A stretch of DNA of 64,000 nt from Flavobacteriaceae bacterium Ap0902 (GCA_009835005.1 WTFG01000004.1:124001-188000); one strand, 5' to 3'. Positions 53,186-62,291 are shown, counted from the first letter of the stretch. Program-made: numbers and translations. Notes: generated by a model not told the origin, from the letters alone.

Positions 53186-53839
53186 ATGGAGCAGTATGAT
53201 AGTTTAGATTTTAGATTGCAATCACATGATAATTATATTATTGCGACCATGCTCGTAAATAATGTACCGCTATATGATTCTATTGTGACCAAGCATATCA
53301 TATCAACGTACGAATCAGATAAAGAAAGGAATGAAAACTTCTTAAAATTCTATTATTTAGAAACTTACCCAGAAGAGATGATTGATGAGGAAGCTCTTTT
53401 CTATTATAACTTTCCAAGAAATCTCATGCCATTGGATCAAAAACATATAATGATTGGACTTTCTCCTTTTGAAAGTTTTATGAATTTTGCTAAGATATTA
53501 TTTAATACGCATGATTTTAACTTAGATGACAGATATACTCCTCAATACAATGACACAGAAGCAATAGGTGAATTTGGTGAAATCATTTGCTTGGTTCATA
53601 CTTGTGGTATCGCGGATTGTGATTATTATCAGATGCAAATAGAAAGAATAGCATCGGATAAAATAATTAAATGGTGTGGATTTAAATGGGCGAGAGATCC
53701 TTTACATAGAGATGTAAATTACACTTTTAAAGAAGATAACTATTTAGAAGTAATGTTGAAATTAAAAGCAATTTCAGACAAGGTAAAGAATTATAAAGAT
53801 TATTTGGAATTTAAATCTCAAAATAATACCTCCTCGTAA
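53186..53839 (+). CDS. Hypothetical protein behind the orphan R-M tail
   Basis: I do not recognise this 217-aa protein. It has no signal peptide or membrane segment, so it is probably cytosolic, and it is acidic. Notable stretches are LYDSIVTKHIISTYESDKER, LMPLDQKHIMIGLSPFESFM and GEFGEIICLVHTCGIADCDY with a cluster of Cys and His, then WCGFKWARDPLHRDV. Its ATG stands 2 bp after the R-M tail remnant, so it was once the gene directly downstream of a type IIG gene. Such places often hold defence or immunity cargo; a role as immunity or accessory protein is only a guess. Confidence 0.6.
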   Translation: MEQYDSLDFRLQSHDNYIIATMLVNNVPLYDSIVTKHIISTYESDKERNENFLKFYYLETYPEEMIDEEALFYYNFPRNLMPLDQKHIMIGLSPFESFMNFAKILFNTHDFNLDDRYTPQYNDTEAIGEFGEIICLVHTCGIADCDYYQMQIERIASDKIIKWCGFKWARDPLHRDVNYTFKEDNYLEVMLKLKAISDKVKNYKDYLEFKSQNNTSS

Positions 53840-53846
53840 CGCTGTT

Positions 53847-54086
53847 TTGTATGATTTCTATCAACCAAAACCAATAAGGAGAATTCCTAATGAATATTAC
53901 CGAAACAGGACATCTAACAATACGTCATTAAATTCCTCTTTAAGATTAATTCTTTTTGTATTAAATAAAATATCAGTTAATAGAGCAGAAGAACTAGAAA
54001 AAGCGATCAAAATATTATATCAGAATTTAAAGTCTAACAATTTGCTCTATGAGATGATTCAAGACAAGACTAAATTTGATTTGTAA
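53847..54086 (+). CDS. Small hypothetical ORF, TTG start
   Basis: This 79-codon frame begins with TTG 7 bp after the previous gene. It encodes a basic start (YQPKPIRRIPNEYYRNR) and a helical end (AEELEKAIKILYQNLKSNN). There is no ATG at the front and no family I know. It could be a real short gene co-transcribed with the 217-aa gene, or a gene remnant. Confidence 0.35.
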   Translation: MYDFYQPKPIRRIPNEYYRNRTSNNTSLNSSLRLILFVLNKISVNRAEELEKAIKILYQNLKSNNLLYEMIQDKTKFDL

Positions 54087-54125
54087 TGTTGCATATTTGT
54101 TTCAATTACTAAACAAATGATTATC

Positions 54126-54163
54126 TACACAATTGTGTAATATTACAAATAATTGTATATTCG
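54126..54163 (+). promoter_or_regulatory. Perfect 14-bp palindrome and weak -7 box
   Basis: TACACAATTGTGTA (54126-54139) is a perfect palindrome. Seventeen bases later stands TATATTCG (54156-54163), one mismatch from TAnnTTTG. Together they look like a regulated promoter reading into the short stretch ended by the terminator at 54230. It is part of a 404-bp gap (54087-54490) without a gene I can support. Confidence 0.4.
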
Positions 54164-54229
54164 CAGGTATAAAAGTGCATTTCTTTACCATTTATGGCTT
54201 TAGAAGAGTACTATAAAATAAAAAAAAGT

Positions 54230-54262
54230 AACCCAGACATTTTAAATGCTCTGGGTTTTTTG
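54230..54262 (+). terminator. Terminator of a short transcript or of the accessory genes
   Basis: The stem is AACCCAGA with TCTGGGTT (8 bp) and a 12-nt loop, then TTTTTG. If transcription starts after the box at 54156, the product would be a ~90-nt RNA. A 70-codon frame (54194-54406) runs through this hairpin, which argues against that frame being a gene. The remaining 230 bp up to the next gene show nothing clear. Confidence 0.65.
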
Positions 54263-54490
54263 TGTATTTGTAAATGTAGAATTTCCTCTAATCACTTGAT
54301 TAACAGTCAAATCAGAGTTACAAAAGATAATAAAGGCTTATTTCCAGAAGAAAAACTAGGAAACCCTAAAATTAGTCACAACTTATTTGGTGCGACATTG
54401 GGTTAAAACCCATTGGAGAAGATAAACCCTATTTCCTAATTTAAATCTTCTTAATTTTGCCATTATCAACACAGATTAAGATTACCACCT

Positions 54491-54955
54491 ATGACAAACA
54501 ATGATATTTTAAAAAGAATCAGATATACTTTTGATTATACAGACCAAGACATGATGCGCATATTTAAATTAGTGGATCATGAGGTGAACAGAGAGTTGGT
54601 GTGTGATTGGTTGAAAAAGGAAGAGGTTGAAACTTATACAGATATTACAGACAAGGAGTTAGCTACATTTTTGAATGGATTTATCATAGAGCATAGAGGG
54701 AGGAAAGATGGACCACAGCCAGAGGCAGAATCATCTTTGTCTAATAACATGATATTGCGTAAACTTAAAATCGCTTTGAATCTGCAATCAGAGGAGATTA
54801 TAGCATTATTGGCAAGCAAAGGTAAAAGTATTAGTAAACATGAGTTAAGTGCCTTTTTCCGCAATCCAGATCATGCTAAGTATAAGCATTTAAATGATCA
54901 ATACTTGAGGAACTTCTTGCATGCGATGCAAACAAAATACAAGAAAGATAATTAA
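54491..54955 (+). CDS. DUF1456 family protein (YehS-like)
   Basis: This 154-aa protein consists of two repeats of the DUF1456 unit: NNDILKRIRYTFDYTDQDMM with ELATFLNGFIIEHRG, and NNMILRKLKIALNLQSEEII with ELSAFFRN. The two are joined by a KDGPQPEAESS linker. The family is small, cytosolic and of unknown function; E. coli has YehS. The length is normal for the family. Confidence 0.88.
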   Translation: MTNNDILKRIRYTFDYTDQDMMRIFKLVDHEVNRELVCDWLKKEEVETYTDITDKELATFLNGFIIEHRGRKDGPQPEAESSLSNNMILRKLKIALNLQSEEIIALLASKGKSISKHELSAFFRNPDHAKYKHLNDQYLRNFLHAMQTKYKKDN

Positions 54956-55015
54956 ATTTAAAGTGGAATCAATTACTTATTGAAAGGGTGAAATCTCTTT
55001 TAAAATACATGTAGC

Positions 55016-55789
55016 ATGTTTAAACACCATGGCAAGAAAAGAACCAGAAGGCATAATATACAAATCGCCATTGTATTGTCTTTTATCGCTGGCATAGTGA
55101 ATGCCACAGGTTTCTTGGCTTTTCATGAATTAACAACCAATGTCACTGGTCATTTTGCATTATTTATAGATGATTTAGCCAACTTTAATTTCTGGAAAGG
55201 AGCGAAGTATTTCCTATTCATTCTATCTTTTTTAATTGGTTCTTTTACTTCTGGTTTTTTGATAGAAATGTTTCGGGAGAATAAGAAGTTAAATGTTTAT
55301 TTAATTCCTTCTTTAATTGAGTGTTTAATCCTATTCATCATTGGGATTTCTAGCAATTTTATAGAAGTTAGTTTCACCAATCTAATGGCTTGCTCACTCT
55401 TATTTGTGATGGGACTTCAAAATGCTTTTGTTACCAAAATATCAGACGCGGTAGTACGCACAACGCACCTCACAGGACTTTTCACGGATTTGGGGATAGA
55501 ATTATCTTATCTATTCTTTCCAAAATCGCATGCAAATCGGGATAAGTTAATTTCTAATATTAAATTGAGAATGTATATTATTACTTTCTTCTTTGCGGGT
55601 GGAATGATGGGTGGTTATATCTATTCTGAACTCTATTGGGGTCTCAATACTTTGAATGTGGCAGGGCTGATTTTATTACTTAGTTTATTTTATGATGATA
55701 TGCGACTACATACAATTAAAACTACAAGGCGTTTTCAACGCTTACGCAGAATGAGATATGCTAGAAAATTAATAAGAAAAGTAGATTAA
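55016..55789 (+). CDS. DUF1275 (YoaK) membrane protein
   Basis: This 257-aa inner-membrane protein has six predicted helices. The DUF1275 marks are SFIAGIVNATGFLAF, TTNVTGHFALFIDDLANF, a GSFTSGFLIE helix end and VVRTTHLTGLFTDLGIELSY. Both termini are basic (KHHGKKRTRRHN and FQRLRRMRYARKLIRK). The family function is not known. It sits 33 bp upstream of the propeller lipoprotein gene on the same strand. Confidence 0.88.
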   Translation: MFKHHGKKRTRRHNIQIAIVLSFIAGIVNATGFLAFHELTTNVTGHFALFIDDLANFNFWKGAKYFLFILSFLIGSFTSGFLIEMFRENKKLNVYLIPSLIECLILFIIGISSNFIEVSFTNLMACSLLFVMGLQNAFVTKISDAVVRTTHLTGLFTDLGIELSYLFFPKSHANRDKLISNIKLRMYIITFFFAGGMMGGYIYSELYWGLNTLNVAGLILLLSLFYDDMRLHTIKTTRRFQRLRRMRYARKLIRKVD

Positions 55790-55822
55790 ATTTATAGGAT
55801 AAATCCTTTAATAAATAATTGA

Positions 55823-56920
55823 ATGAAATTAAAAAATATCTGTTTATTCCTAGTTTTATGTTTATTCATAACAAGCTGTGGCAAAGGCGTTACACAAGGT
55901 TGGACTACTTTTCGTGGGAACAACGCGCACACAGGAAATTTAGAATCAGAGAATATCAATGTAGCAACTAATCTCAAATGGAAATTTAAGGCAGAGAGTG
56001 GTATATATTCTAGTGCGGTGATAGATAAGGGGGTAATAGTTTTTGGCAGTCTAGACCATCAAGTTTATGCATTAAATGCGGAAAACGGCAAATTACTTTG
56101 GCGATTTGAAACAGGTAATATCATTGATGGCACATCTGCGATACATGATGACGTGGTGTATATTGGGAGCATGGACGGGTATTTATATGCTTTAGATTTC
56201 AAAAACGGAAAAGAAGTCTGGAAGTTTAAGACAGGAAGCCATGTAAGTGGAAGCCCTGTGATTGCGGGTGAAGTAGTGATTTTTGGAAGTTATGATCATC
56301 ATATTTATGCCGTTAATTTAGAATCTGGAAAGGAGCATTGGCGTTTTAAAACTGGAGATGCCATATTTTCTAGCCCAGCGGTATCAGAAGGTATAGTATA
56401 TTTTGGGAGCATGGATAAATATTTCTACGCCATTGATTTATACACTGGTCAAGAACGATGGAAATTTAAAACTGGAGGCTATGTGAATTCAAGTCCTGCA
56501 CTCAGTAATGGTTTAGTTTTATTTGGTAGCAGAGATACCCATTTATATGCGCTTTACCAAAATACTGGACAATTGATATGGAAATTTAAAGCCACGGATT
56601 ACATTAGTTCTAGTGTGGCAGTAGAAAATAATTTGGTGGTGTTTGGGGGCAGAGATGCCAAGGTATATGCATTAGATATCCATAATGGAAATATGAAGTG
56701 GCAATTTAAAACGGGAGGTGCCATCTATTCTAGCCCCATGATTACAGAAGGAACCATCTATGTAGGAAGCCATGATTCTTATCTCTATGCAATCGATGCA
56801 GATGATGGGAAGGAATTAGCGAAATTCAAAACAGAAGGGAAAATTGATGCTAGTCCTGCTATGGATGATGGCATAATATATTTTGGGAGTAATGACAAAT
56901 ATTTATATGCATTGGATTGA
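55823..56920 (+). CDS. PQQ-like beta-propeller lipoprotein with eight 40-residue repeats
   Basis: This 365-aa protein has a lipobox (FITSC) and then eight consecutive repeats of exactly 40 residues in the central ones, each built like W-K-F-K-T-G, S-S-P, V-x-F-G-S-x-D, Y-A-L-D, N-G-K. This matches the PQQ-enzyme/BamB type blade, so an eight-bladed propeller is expected. BamB is an outer-membrane assembly lipoprotein, but this protein is more regular and has no other Bam gene nearby. It may be a periplasmic or surface binding scaffold. The almost identical repeats at DNA level make copy-number change likely. Confidence 0.82.
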   Translation: MKLKNICLFLVLCLFITSCGKGVTQGWTTFRGNNAHTGNLESENINVATNLKWKFKAESGIYSSAVIDKGVIVFGSLDHQVYALNAENGKLLWRFETGNIIDGTSAIHDDVVYIGSMDGYLYALDFKNGKEVWKFKTGSHVSGSPVIAGEVVIFGSYDHHIYAVNLESGKEHWRFKTGDAIFSSPAVSEGIVYFGSMDKYFYAIDLYTGQERWKFKTGGYVNSSPALSNGLVLFGSRDTHLYALYQNTGQLIWKFKATDYISSSVAVENNLVVFGGRDAKVYALDIHNGNMKWQFKTGGAIYSSPMITEGTIYVGSHDSYLYAIDADDGKELAKFKTEGKIDASPAMDDGIIYFGSNDKYLYALD

Positions 56921-56957
56921 TAGCAATTTGGTTTAATATTAATTGTATTTTCATCCT

Positions 56958-56965
56958 TATATTTG
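56958..56965 (+). promoter_or_regulatory. -7 promoter box of the mechanosensitive channel gene
   Basis: TATATTTG is a perfect TAnnTTTG box 50 bp before the ATG at 57016. No -33 TTG stands at the ideal distance. Confidence 0.45.
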
Positions 56966-57015
56966 TCTAGGAGGTTCTAATTCAAATTAGAATATTATAA
57001 TATATCATCAATATC

Positions 57016-58137
57016 ATGGAAGAGAGTTTTAATGAAATCAAGCCAGAGTTAGTTTACACTTTTATTGTTGTAGGTTTAGTTTTTATCTTTATTTACGCTA
57101 CTAAAATCGTATATAGATTATTTACCCAACGTCTAGGATATAAACTTCCGCATGAGGATACCTCTAAGATTAATTGGATCAAGAAAATTCTATATTTCTT
57201 ATGGGTTGTGTTAGGTATTATTTCTTTGACTTTCATCTTCATAGATAAAGCACAGTATGCCACGGCTAGGCAAATCTTTTATCAGACTTTGTATTTAGGT
57301 ATGGTGACTGTGATCATGCTAGTGTCAGTCACTTTGGTTCAGATTTGGTTTTCTAAAAAAATTTATAGTAAGTCTTTGTCCAATGAGGATACCACCAATT
57401 TTAAGTTCCTTAGGTATATCGCAGTATATGGCGTATATTTCATAGGAATTCTTTTGATGCTCTTCGCTTTTGAATCTATGAGAGGTTTTGTAACTACTGC
57501 TTTGGGTAGTGCGGGGGTGATCGCTATTGTAGCGGGTGTCGCTTCTCAAGAAGCCTTGGCCAATTTAGTAGGAGGGATATTTATAATCATGTTCAAACCT
57601 TTTAAAGTCAATGATATCATTAAGGTAGATGAAACCATGATTGGTACTGTTACCGATATCACTTTAAGGCATACTATTATTAGAAACTACCAAAACAGAA
57701 TGATTGTAATCCCTAATGCCATCATTAATAAAGAAAAGTTGGTGAATTATGATTTGAATGGCAGTTTATGTTGTGAGTGGATAATTATGGAAGTGGCCTA
57801 TGATACCGATGTTAAATTGGCCAAAGAAATCATGAGAGAAGAATGTGAAAAGCATCCATTGCTTGTAGATAATAGAACGAAATTACAGAAGGCAGATGCC
57901 GCACCTTTGGTGACCGTACGTGTTACTAGCCTCAATGATTCTTCTATGTCGATACGGGCATGGGCATGGGCAAAGAATTATAGTGATGCTTTTGTGATGA
58001 AATGTGATTTATTAGAAAGCATCAAAAAACGTTTTGATGAGGCGGATATAGAGATTCCATTTCCACATAGAACGGTGATTATGAAAAAAGATCAAGAAGA
58101 GAAACCAGCAGAACGGGAAATTGACACTTCAATTTAA
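57016..58137 (+). CDS. MscS-family mechanosensitive channel
   Basis: This channel releases solutes upon hypo-osmotic shock. The 373-aa protein has about four N-terminal helices, then the pore helix region RGFVTTALGSAGVIAIVAGV with ASQEALANLVGGIF. The beta domain follows (IIMFKPFKVNDIIKV, TVTDITLRHTIIRNYQNRMI and VIPNAII), and then the cytosolic vestibule. The C-terminus is charged (KKDQEEKPAEREID). It precedes the cardiolipin synthase gene by 6 bp, so both are probably co-transcribed; both concern membrane stress. Confidence 0.92.
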   Translation: MEESFNEIKPELVYTFIVVGLVFIFIYATKIVYRLFTQRLGYKLPHEDTSKINWIKKILYFLWVVLGIISLTFIFIDKAQYATARQIFYQTLYLGMVTVIMLVSVTLVQIWFSKKIYSKSLSNEDTTNFKFLRYIAVYGVYFIGILLMLFAFESMRGFVTTALGSAGVIAIVAGVASQEALANLVGGIFIIMFKPFKVNDIIKVDETMIGTVTDITLRHTIIRNYQNRMIVIPNAIINKEKLVNYDLNGSLCCEWIIMEVAYDTDVKLAKEIMREECEKHPLLVDNRTKLQKADAAPLVTVRVTSLNDSSMSIRAWAWAKNYSDAFVMKCDLLESIKKRFDEADIEIPFPHRTVIMKKDQEEKPAEREIDTSI

Positions 58138-58143
58138 GAATAG

Positions 58144-59589
58144 ATGGATTGGCAACTTATTTTTAAAATAGTCTATTATGTAATTCTTTTAGTTTTCACT
58201 TTTAAAGTGATTTACGATACAGAATCATCTACGAAGGCTTCTGCTTATATTTTATTGATTTTCTTGTTGCCTGTTGCTGGAATTCTTATTTATCTATCAT
58301 TTGGATTGAATTATCGTAAGTCTCAGATTTATGATAAGAAATTACAACTTGATCAAAACCAAAAGAAAATCATCAATCAATACATAGAATTTTATTTAAA
58401 AGATACCAAAAAGGAATTTGATGAGAAGTTTTCTAAATATTTTGGGCTTGGTAATATGTTGTATTCTGATACGGAAAGTTTTGTAACCAAAAATAACCAA
58501 GTGAATCTTTTGATAAATGGAGAAAATAAATTCCCTGCAATGTTTGATGCTTTACGTAAAGCAAAACATCATATTCATATCGAATATTATATATATGATG
58601 ACGATGAAATAGGAAATGAACTAGCAGAGATTTTGATGCAGAAGGCTAGAGAAGGCGTTCAAGTACGTTTTATATATGATGATTTTGGTAGTAGAAAGAT
58701 TAGAAAACATCTGGTGCCAAAACTTAGAGAAAGTGGGGTAGAAGCCTACGCTTTTTATAAAGTTCAATTTATATACTTAGCCAATCGATTGAACTATAGA
58801 AATCATCGCAAAATTGTGATAGTAGATGATTCTGTAGGCTTTGTAGGAGGAATCAACGTGAGTGATAAATATGTAAATAGAAATCCAGAAGATTTATACT
58901 GGAGAGATACACATTTGATGCTAGAAGGTGATTCCGTGAACGAATTACAAAGGATATTCTTGGCCGATTGGAATTTCTGTTCTAATCAAAACGTAAAACC
59001 CAATCCTTCCTTTTTTAAACAGCATCCCATCTTAGAAAATCCACAGTGGGTACAGATTATACCGAGCGGACCAGATTCCATGAACCCCAGCATTTTATAT
59101 AGTTTTTTACATGCCATAGCTATATCAGAGAAAGAAATATTAATCACCACCCCTTATTTAATTCCTGGAGAGGAATTTCTACATGCGCTTCATATGGCAG
59201 TTTTGCGTGGTGTCAGAGTGAAAGTTTTGGTTCCAGAGTTTTCTGATTCTTTGGTAGTGAATGCTGTGTCTAAATCATATTATTTAGATTTGCTAGATCA
59301 AGGTGTAGAGATATATTTATACCAAAAAGGTTTTGTACATGCTAAAACCATGGTGTGTGATGATGAGTTATCTATCATTGGTACTGCCAACCTAGACAAT
59401 AGAAGTTTTGATCTTAATTTTGAAGTTAATGCCATGGTATATGACAGGGATATCACTTCTCAATTAAGACAGACCTTTAATAATGACCTAGAAAATTCTA
59501 GACAGATATATTACGAAGATTGGGCTAATAGAAAAAAATACAAGCAATTTTTAGAAAAATGTTTGCGTTTGATTTCACCGTTGATGTAA
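58144..59589 (+). CDS. cls: Cardiolipin synthase
   Basis: This enzyme joins two phosphatidylglycerol molecules, or PG and another lipid, to cardiolipin. The 481-aa protein has two N-terminal membrane helices (residues ~5-60). Two phospholipase D HKD motifs follow: HRKIVIVDDSVGFVGGINVS and HAKTMVCDDELSIIGTANLD. The expected EYYIYDDDEIG and ITTPYLIPGEEF blocks are present. The protein is full length. Confidence 0.94.
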   Translation: MDWQLIFKIVYYVILLVFTFKVIYDTESSTKASAYILLIFLLPVAGILIYLSFGLNYRKSQIYDKKLQLDQNQKKIINQYIEFYLKDTKKEFDEKFSKYFGLGNMLYSDTESFVTKNNQVNLLINGENKFPAMFDALRKAKHHIHIEYYIYDDDEIGNELAEILMQKAREGVQVRFIYDDFGSRKIRKHLVPKLRESGVEAYAFYKVQFIYLANRLNYRNHRKIVIVDDSVGFVGGINVSDKYVNRNPEDLYWRDTHLMLEGDSVNELQRIFLADWNFCSNQNVKPNPSFFKQHPILENPQWVQIIPSGPDSMNPSILYSFLHAIAISEKEILITTPYLIPGEEFLHALHMAVLRGVRVKVLVPEFSDSLVVNAVSKSYYLDLLDQGVEIYLYQKGFVHAKTMVCDDELSIIGTANLDNRSFDLNFEVNAMVYDRDITSQLRQTFNNDLENSRQIYYEDWANRKKYKQFLEKCLRLISPLM

Positions 59590-59658
59590 TGCTTAGAATA
59601 AGTTAGATTTAACATAGGTATTTTGATATACTAAGATAACTTTATAATTACAATTGAT

Positions 59659-59666
59659 TAAATTTG
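59659..59666 (+). promoter_or_regulatory. -7 promoter box of the kefFC-like pair
   Basis: TAAATTTG is a perfect TAnnTTTG box 43 bp before the ATG at 59710. The -33 element is not convincing. Confidence 0.4.
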
Positions 59667-59709
59667 CAATTATCACGCTATAGCCAGCGTATTCGTATAG
59701 TTTTAAACA

Positions 59710-60309
59710 ATGTTTATGAAAAAAATCCTTATTCTATTTGCACATCCCAAATTTGAAAAATCTAGAACGAATAAGATTATCATAGATCAGGTAAAGGGTT
59801 TAGAACACGTGACTGTGCAAGATTTATATGAGGAATATCCATCATTTCATATAGATGTAGATAAGGAACAAGCGTTATTAATGCAGCATGATATCATCAT
59901 TTGGCAACACCCTATCTACTGGTATAGTTGTCCACCTTTATTAAAAATGTGGATAGATGAGGTGTTGGAATATGGTTGGGCGTATGGTGCAGAAGGAAAT
60001 GCCCTCAAAAACAAAACTATATTTAATGCGATAACTACGGGCGGTACGCGATGGAAGTATGATCCAGCAGGGGTACATAGTTACTCTATCAAAGAATTTT
60101 TGAGACCTTTTGAACAAACCGCCAAAATTTGTGGGATGAAATATCTACCTGCTTATGCAGTGATGGGTGTGCATCAATTGACAGATAAAGAGATAGAAGC
60201 AGAAGCGATTCAATATGTAAATCTATTACAGCGTTTGCAAAGGAATGAGGTGAAAGTTCAATTTGATGATGTGGAATATTTAAATGAAATTCAGGCTTTA
60301 AAAAAATAA
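59710..60309 (+). CDS. NAD(P)H oxidoreductase, KefF-like
   Basis: This 199-aa protein is a flavodoxin-fold quinone reductase-like protein that serves as ancillary subunit of Kef potassium efflux systems. It shows LILFAHPKFEKSRTNKIIID, QHDIIIWQHPIYWYSCPPLL, WGWAYG-like YGWAYGAEGNALKNK and TTGGTRWKYDP. The first methionine (59710) and the third codon (59716, MKKIL) are both possible starts. The kefC-like gene begins 3 bp downstream, which strongly supports the pairing. Confidence 0.9.
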   Translation: MFMKKILILFAHPKFEKSRTNKIIIDQVKGLEHVTVQDLYEEYPSFHIDVDKEQALLMQHDIIIWQHPIYWYSCPPLLKMWIDEVLEYGWAYGAEGNALKNKTIFNAITTGGTRWKYDPAGVHSYSIKEFLRPFEQTAKICGMKYLPAYAVMGVHQLTDKEIEAEAIQYVNLLQRLQRNEVKVQFDDVEYLNEIQALKK

Positions 60310-60312
60310 ATT

Positions 60313-62205
60313 ATGACTGGAGGTTTATTATTAAATGCCATCGTATTTCTTGCAGGGGCGATTGTTTGTGTGTCTATTGCCAAAAAATTAGGATTAAGTT
60401 CTGTTATTGGGTACTTGCTCGCTGGAATTCTGATTGGTCCCTATGTATTAGGTTTCATAGGAGATGAAGGCAAAGATATTCTTCATTTTGCAGAATTTGG
60501 AGTGGTGGTGATGCTTTTCTTGATAGGTCTAAGTATAGAGCCTAGGAACTTCTGGGATATGCGGAAGACCATTCTGGGGATGGGTGGATTACAGGTATTT
60601 TTAACCATTCTGCTAGGATATTTTATGTTTAGTTTTCTGGGATATACGTGGACGGTATCTCTGGTTTTTGGAATGGCTATATCCTTGTCATCCACTGCGA
60701 TAGCCATGCAGGTCATAGAAGAAAAAGGATTGATGAAAACCAACTTTGGTTTTTCTTCCTTTTCTATTTTATTATTTCAAGATTTAATAGTCATCTTCAT
60801 GCTTGGTGCCATGCCTTTGTTGTCTAATGCTGGGGAGGGGAATGCAGTTGGAAATCACCCAGAAAGTGTCAATATCTTAGACCAATTACCGTTAGGAATT
60901 CAAACAGCAGCCATTATATTATCTATTGGATTAATTATAGTCGCTGGTAAGTATTTGATAGAGCCCATGTTGCGCAAGGTAGCCAAAGCAGGTGTCAGAG
61001 AATTGCTTATTGCCTCTGCCATATTCATTGTAGTAGCGATATCTTATCTCATGGAATATGTGGGGTTAAGCCCTGCGTTGGGGGCGTTTTTAGGTGGTGT
61101 GGTATTATCTAACAGTGAATTTAAACATGAATTAGAAAGTACCCTAGAACCTTTCAAAAACCTTTTATTAGGATTATTCTTTATGGCAGTTGGTGCTTCA
61201 ATTAATTTTATCTTAATCGCTAAGATGCCATTAACAATTTCTGGTATTCTTATGGCTGTAATTGTCTTAAAAGGCGTGGTATTATTTATTTCAGCCACCG
61301 TATTTAAACTCAAATTGGATCAAAAACTTCTTTTAACCTTTAGTTTAGCACAAGTTGGAGAATTTGCGTTTGTATTATTATCCTTTGCTTTTGGCTTGAA
61401 TATTTTAAACCAAGATCAAATGGATTTAATGCTAGTAATCACCGCACTTTCTATGTCATTAACACCCATTTTGAGTATGATTAATGAAAGACTAATTCTA
61501 CCCCATATTGGAACCAAAGAATTTATCAAAAGACCAATGGATCACATTGCTCAAAAACAAAAAGTGATGTTAATTGGTTTTGGACAGTTCGGCAGTGTGA
61601 TTGGTAGATTTATGCGTTCTCATGGCGTAGAAGCCACTATCTTTGATCATGATTCAAATCGGGTAGATGTTTTGAGAAAAATGGGGTTCAATGTTTACTA
61701 TGGAGATGCCACAAGATTGAGTTTATTAGAATCTGCAGGACTAGCAGAGGCTAAAATTGTGATTTGTACTGTAGATAATATCAATGTAGCGACTGATATT
61801 ACGATGATGATTAAAAAGCATTATCCGCACATAGAGGTGATGGTACGTGTAAAGAGTAGAAAGGATGCTTATGATATATTGAATTTGGGTGTAGATGATG
61901 TCTATAGGGAATATTTAGATAGTTCATTAACCATGGCCAAGGATGTGTTAAGTAAATTAGGTTTTAGAAAACACACTTTAGATAGACAGGCTTATAATTT
62001 TGTAAAATATGATGAGGATATTATGAGACGTCTGGCAAAAGAGCCTGAACATATAGAGGATGATTATATGAATAGAATCAAAGAAGAGTTAGAATATCAA
62101 GAGAAGATGTTAAATGAAGACTTTAAGAGAGGCATTGTCGAGTTTGATAATCATTGGGTTAGCGACCATAGTTATCAGTTTAGAGATGAAACTGAAATTT
62201 CATAA
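60313..62205 (+). CDS. Kef-type K+/H+ antiporter (KefC/KefB-like)
   Basis: This inner-membrane antiporter acidifies the cytosol and releases K+ in response to electrophiles. The 630-aa protein has a CPA2 exchanger domain (SSVIGYLLAGILIGPYVLG, VVVMLFLIGLSIEPRNFW, SLSSTAIAMQVIEEKG, SPALGAFLGGVVLSNSEFKH). A C-terminal TrkA-N Rossmann domain follows (VMLIGFGQFGSVIGRFMRS, YYGDATRLSLLESAG) with a helical tail. The partner KefF-like gene precedes it. In E. coli glutathione holds the channel shut; the thiol used here is unknown. Confidence 0.92.
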   Translation: MTGGLLLNAIVFLAGAIVCVSIAKKLGLSSVIGYLLAGILIGPYVLGFIGDEGKDILHFAEFGVVVMLFLIGLSIEPRNFWDMRKTILGMGGLQVFLTILLGYFMFSFLGYTWTVSLVFGMAISLSSTAIAMQVIEEKGLMKTNFGFSSFSILLFQDLIVIFMLGAMPLLSNAGEGNAVGNHPESVNILDQLPLGIQTAAIILSIGLIIVAGKYLIEPMLRKVAKAGVRELLIASAIFIVVAISYLMEYVGLSPALGAFLGGVVLSNSEFKHELESTLEPFKNLLLGLFFMAVGASINFILIAKMPLTISGILMAVIVLKGVVLFISATVFKLKLDQKLLLTFSLAQVGEFAFVLLSFAFGLNILNQDQMDLMLVITALSMSLTPILSMINERLILPHIGTKEFIKRPMDHIAQKQKVMLIGFGQFGSVIGRFMRSHGVEATIFDHDSNRVDVLRKMGFNVYYGDATRLSLLESAGLAEAKIVICTVDNINVATDITMMIKKHYPHIEVMVRVKSRKDAYDILNLGVDDVYREYLDSSLTMAKDVLSKLGFRKHTLDRQAYNFVKYDEDIMRRLAKEPEHIEDDYMNRIKEELEYQEKMLNEDFKRGIVEFDNHWVSDHSYQFRDETEIS

Positions 62206-62235
62206 ATAAGGGTAATTCTTAATTTATAATAAATT

Positions 62236-62274
62236 AAAGCAGCGATTGAATATGCTATTTAATCGCTGCTTTTG
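62236..62274. terminator. Terminator between kefC-like and PepSY-like genes
   Basis: This is a perfect 12-bp stem, AAAGCAGCGATT with AATCGCTGCTTT, and a 15-nt region between the arms, with a short T tract. It separates two convergent genes. Confidence 0.8.
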
Positions 62275-62291
62275 GGTAACGATAAACTAAA

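Noticed and set aside
54194-54406. 70-codon open frame starting MALEEYYKIK
   Set aside because: A clear terminator hairpin (54230-54262) lies inside it, the composition after the hairpin looks random, and no family is recognised.
54395-54420. Small hairpin TGGGTT-AA-AACCCA
   Set aside because: The stem is only 6 bp and no T run follows, so it is not a convincing terminator.
55823-56920. CRISPR-like array suggested by regular DNA repeats
   Set aside because: The 120-bp period is a coding repeat of a beta-propeller; there are no short identical repeats with unique spacers.
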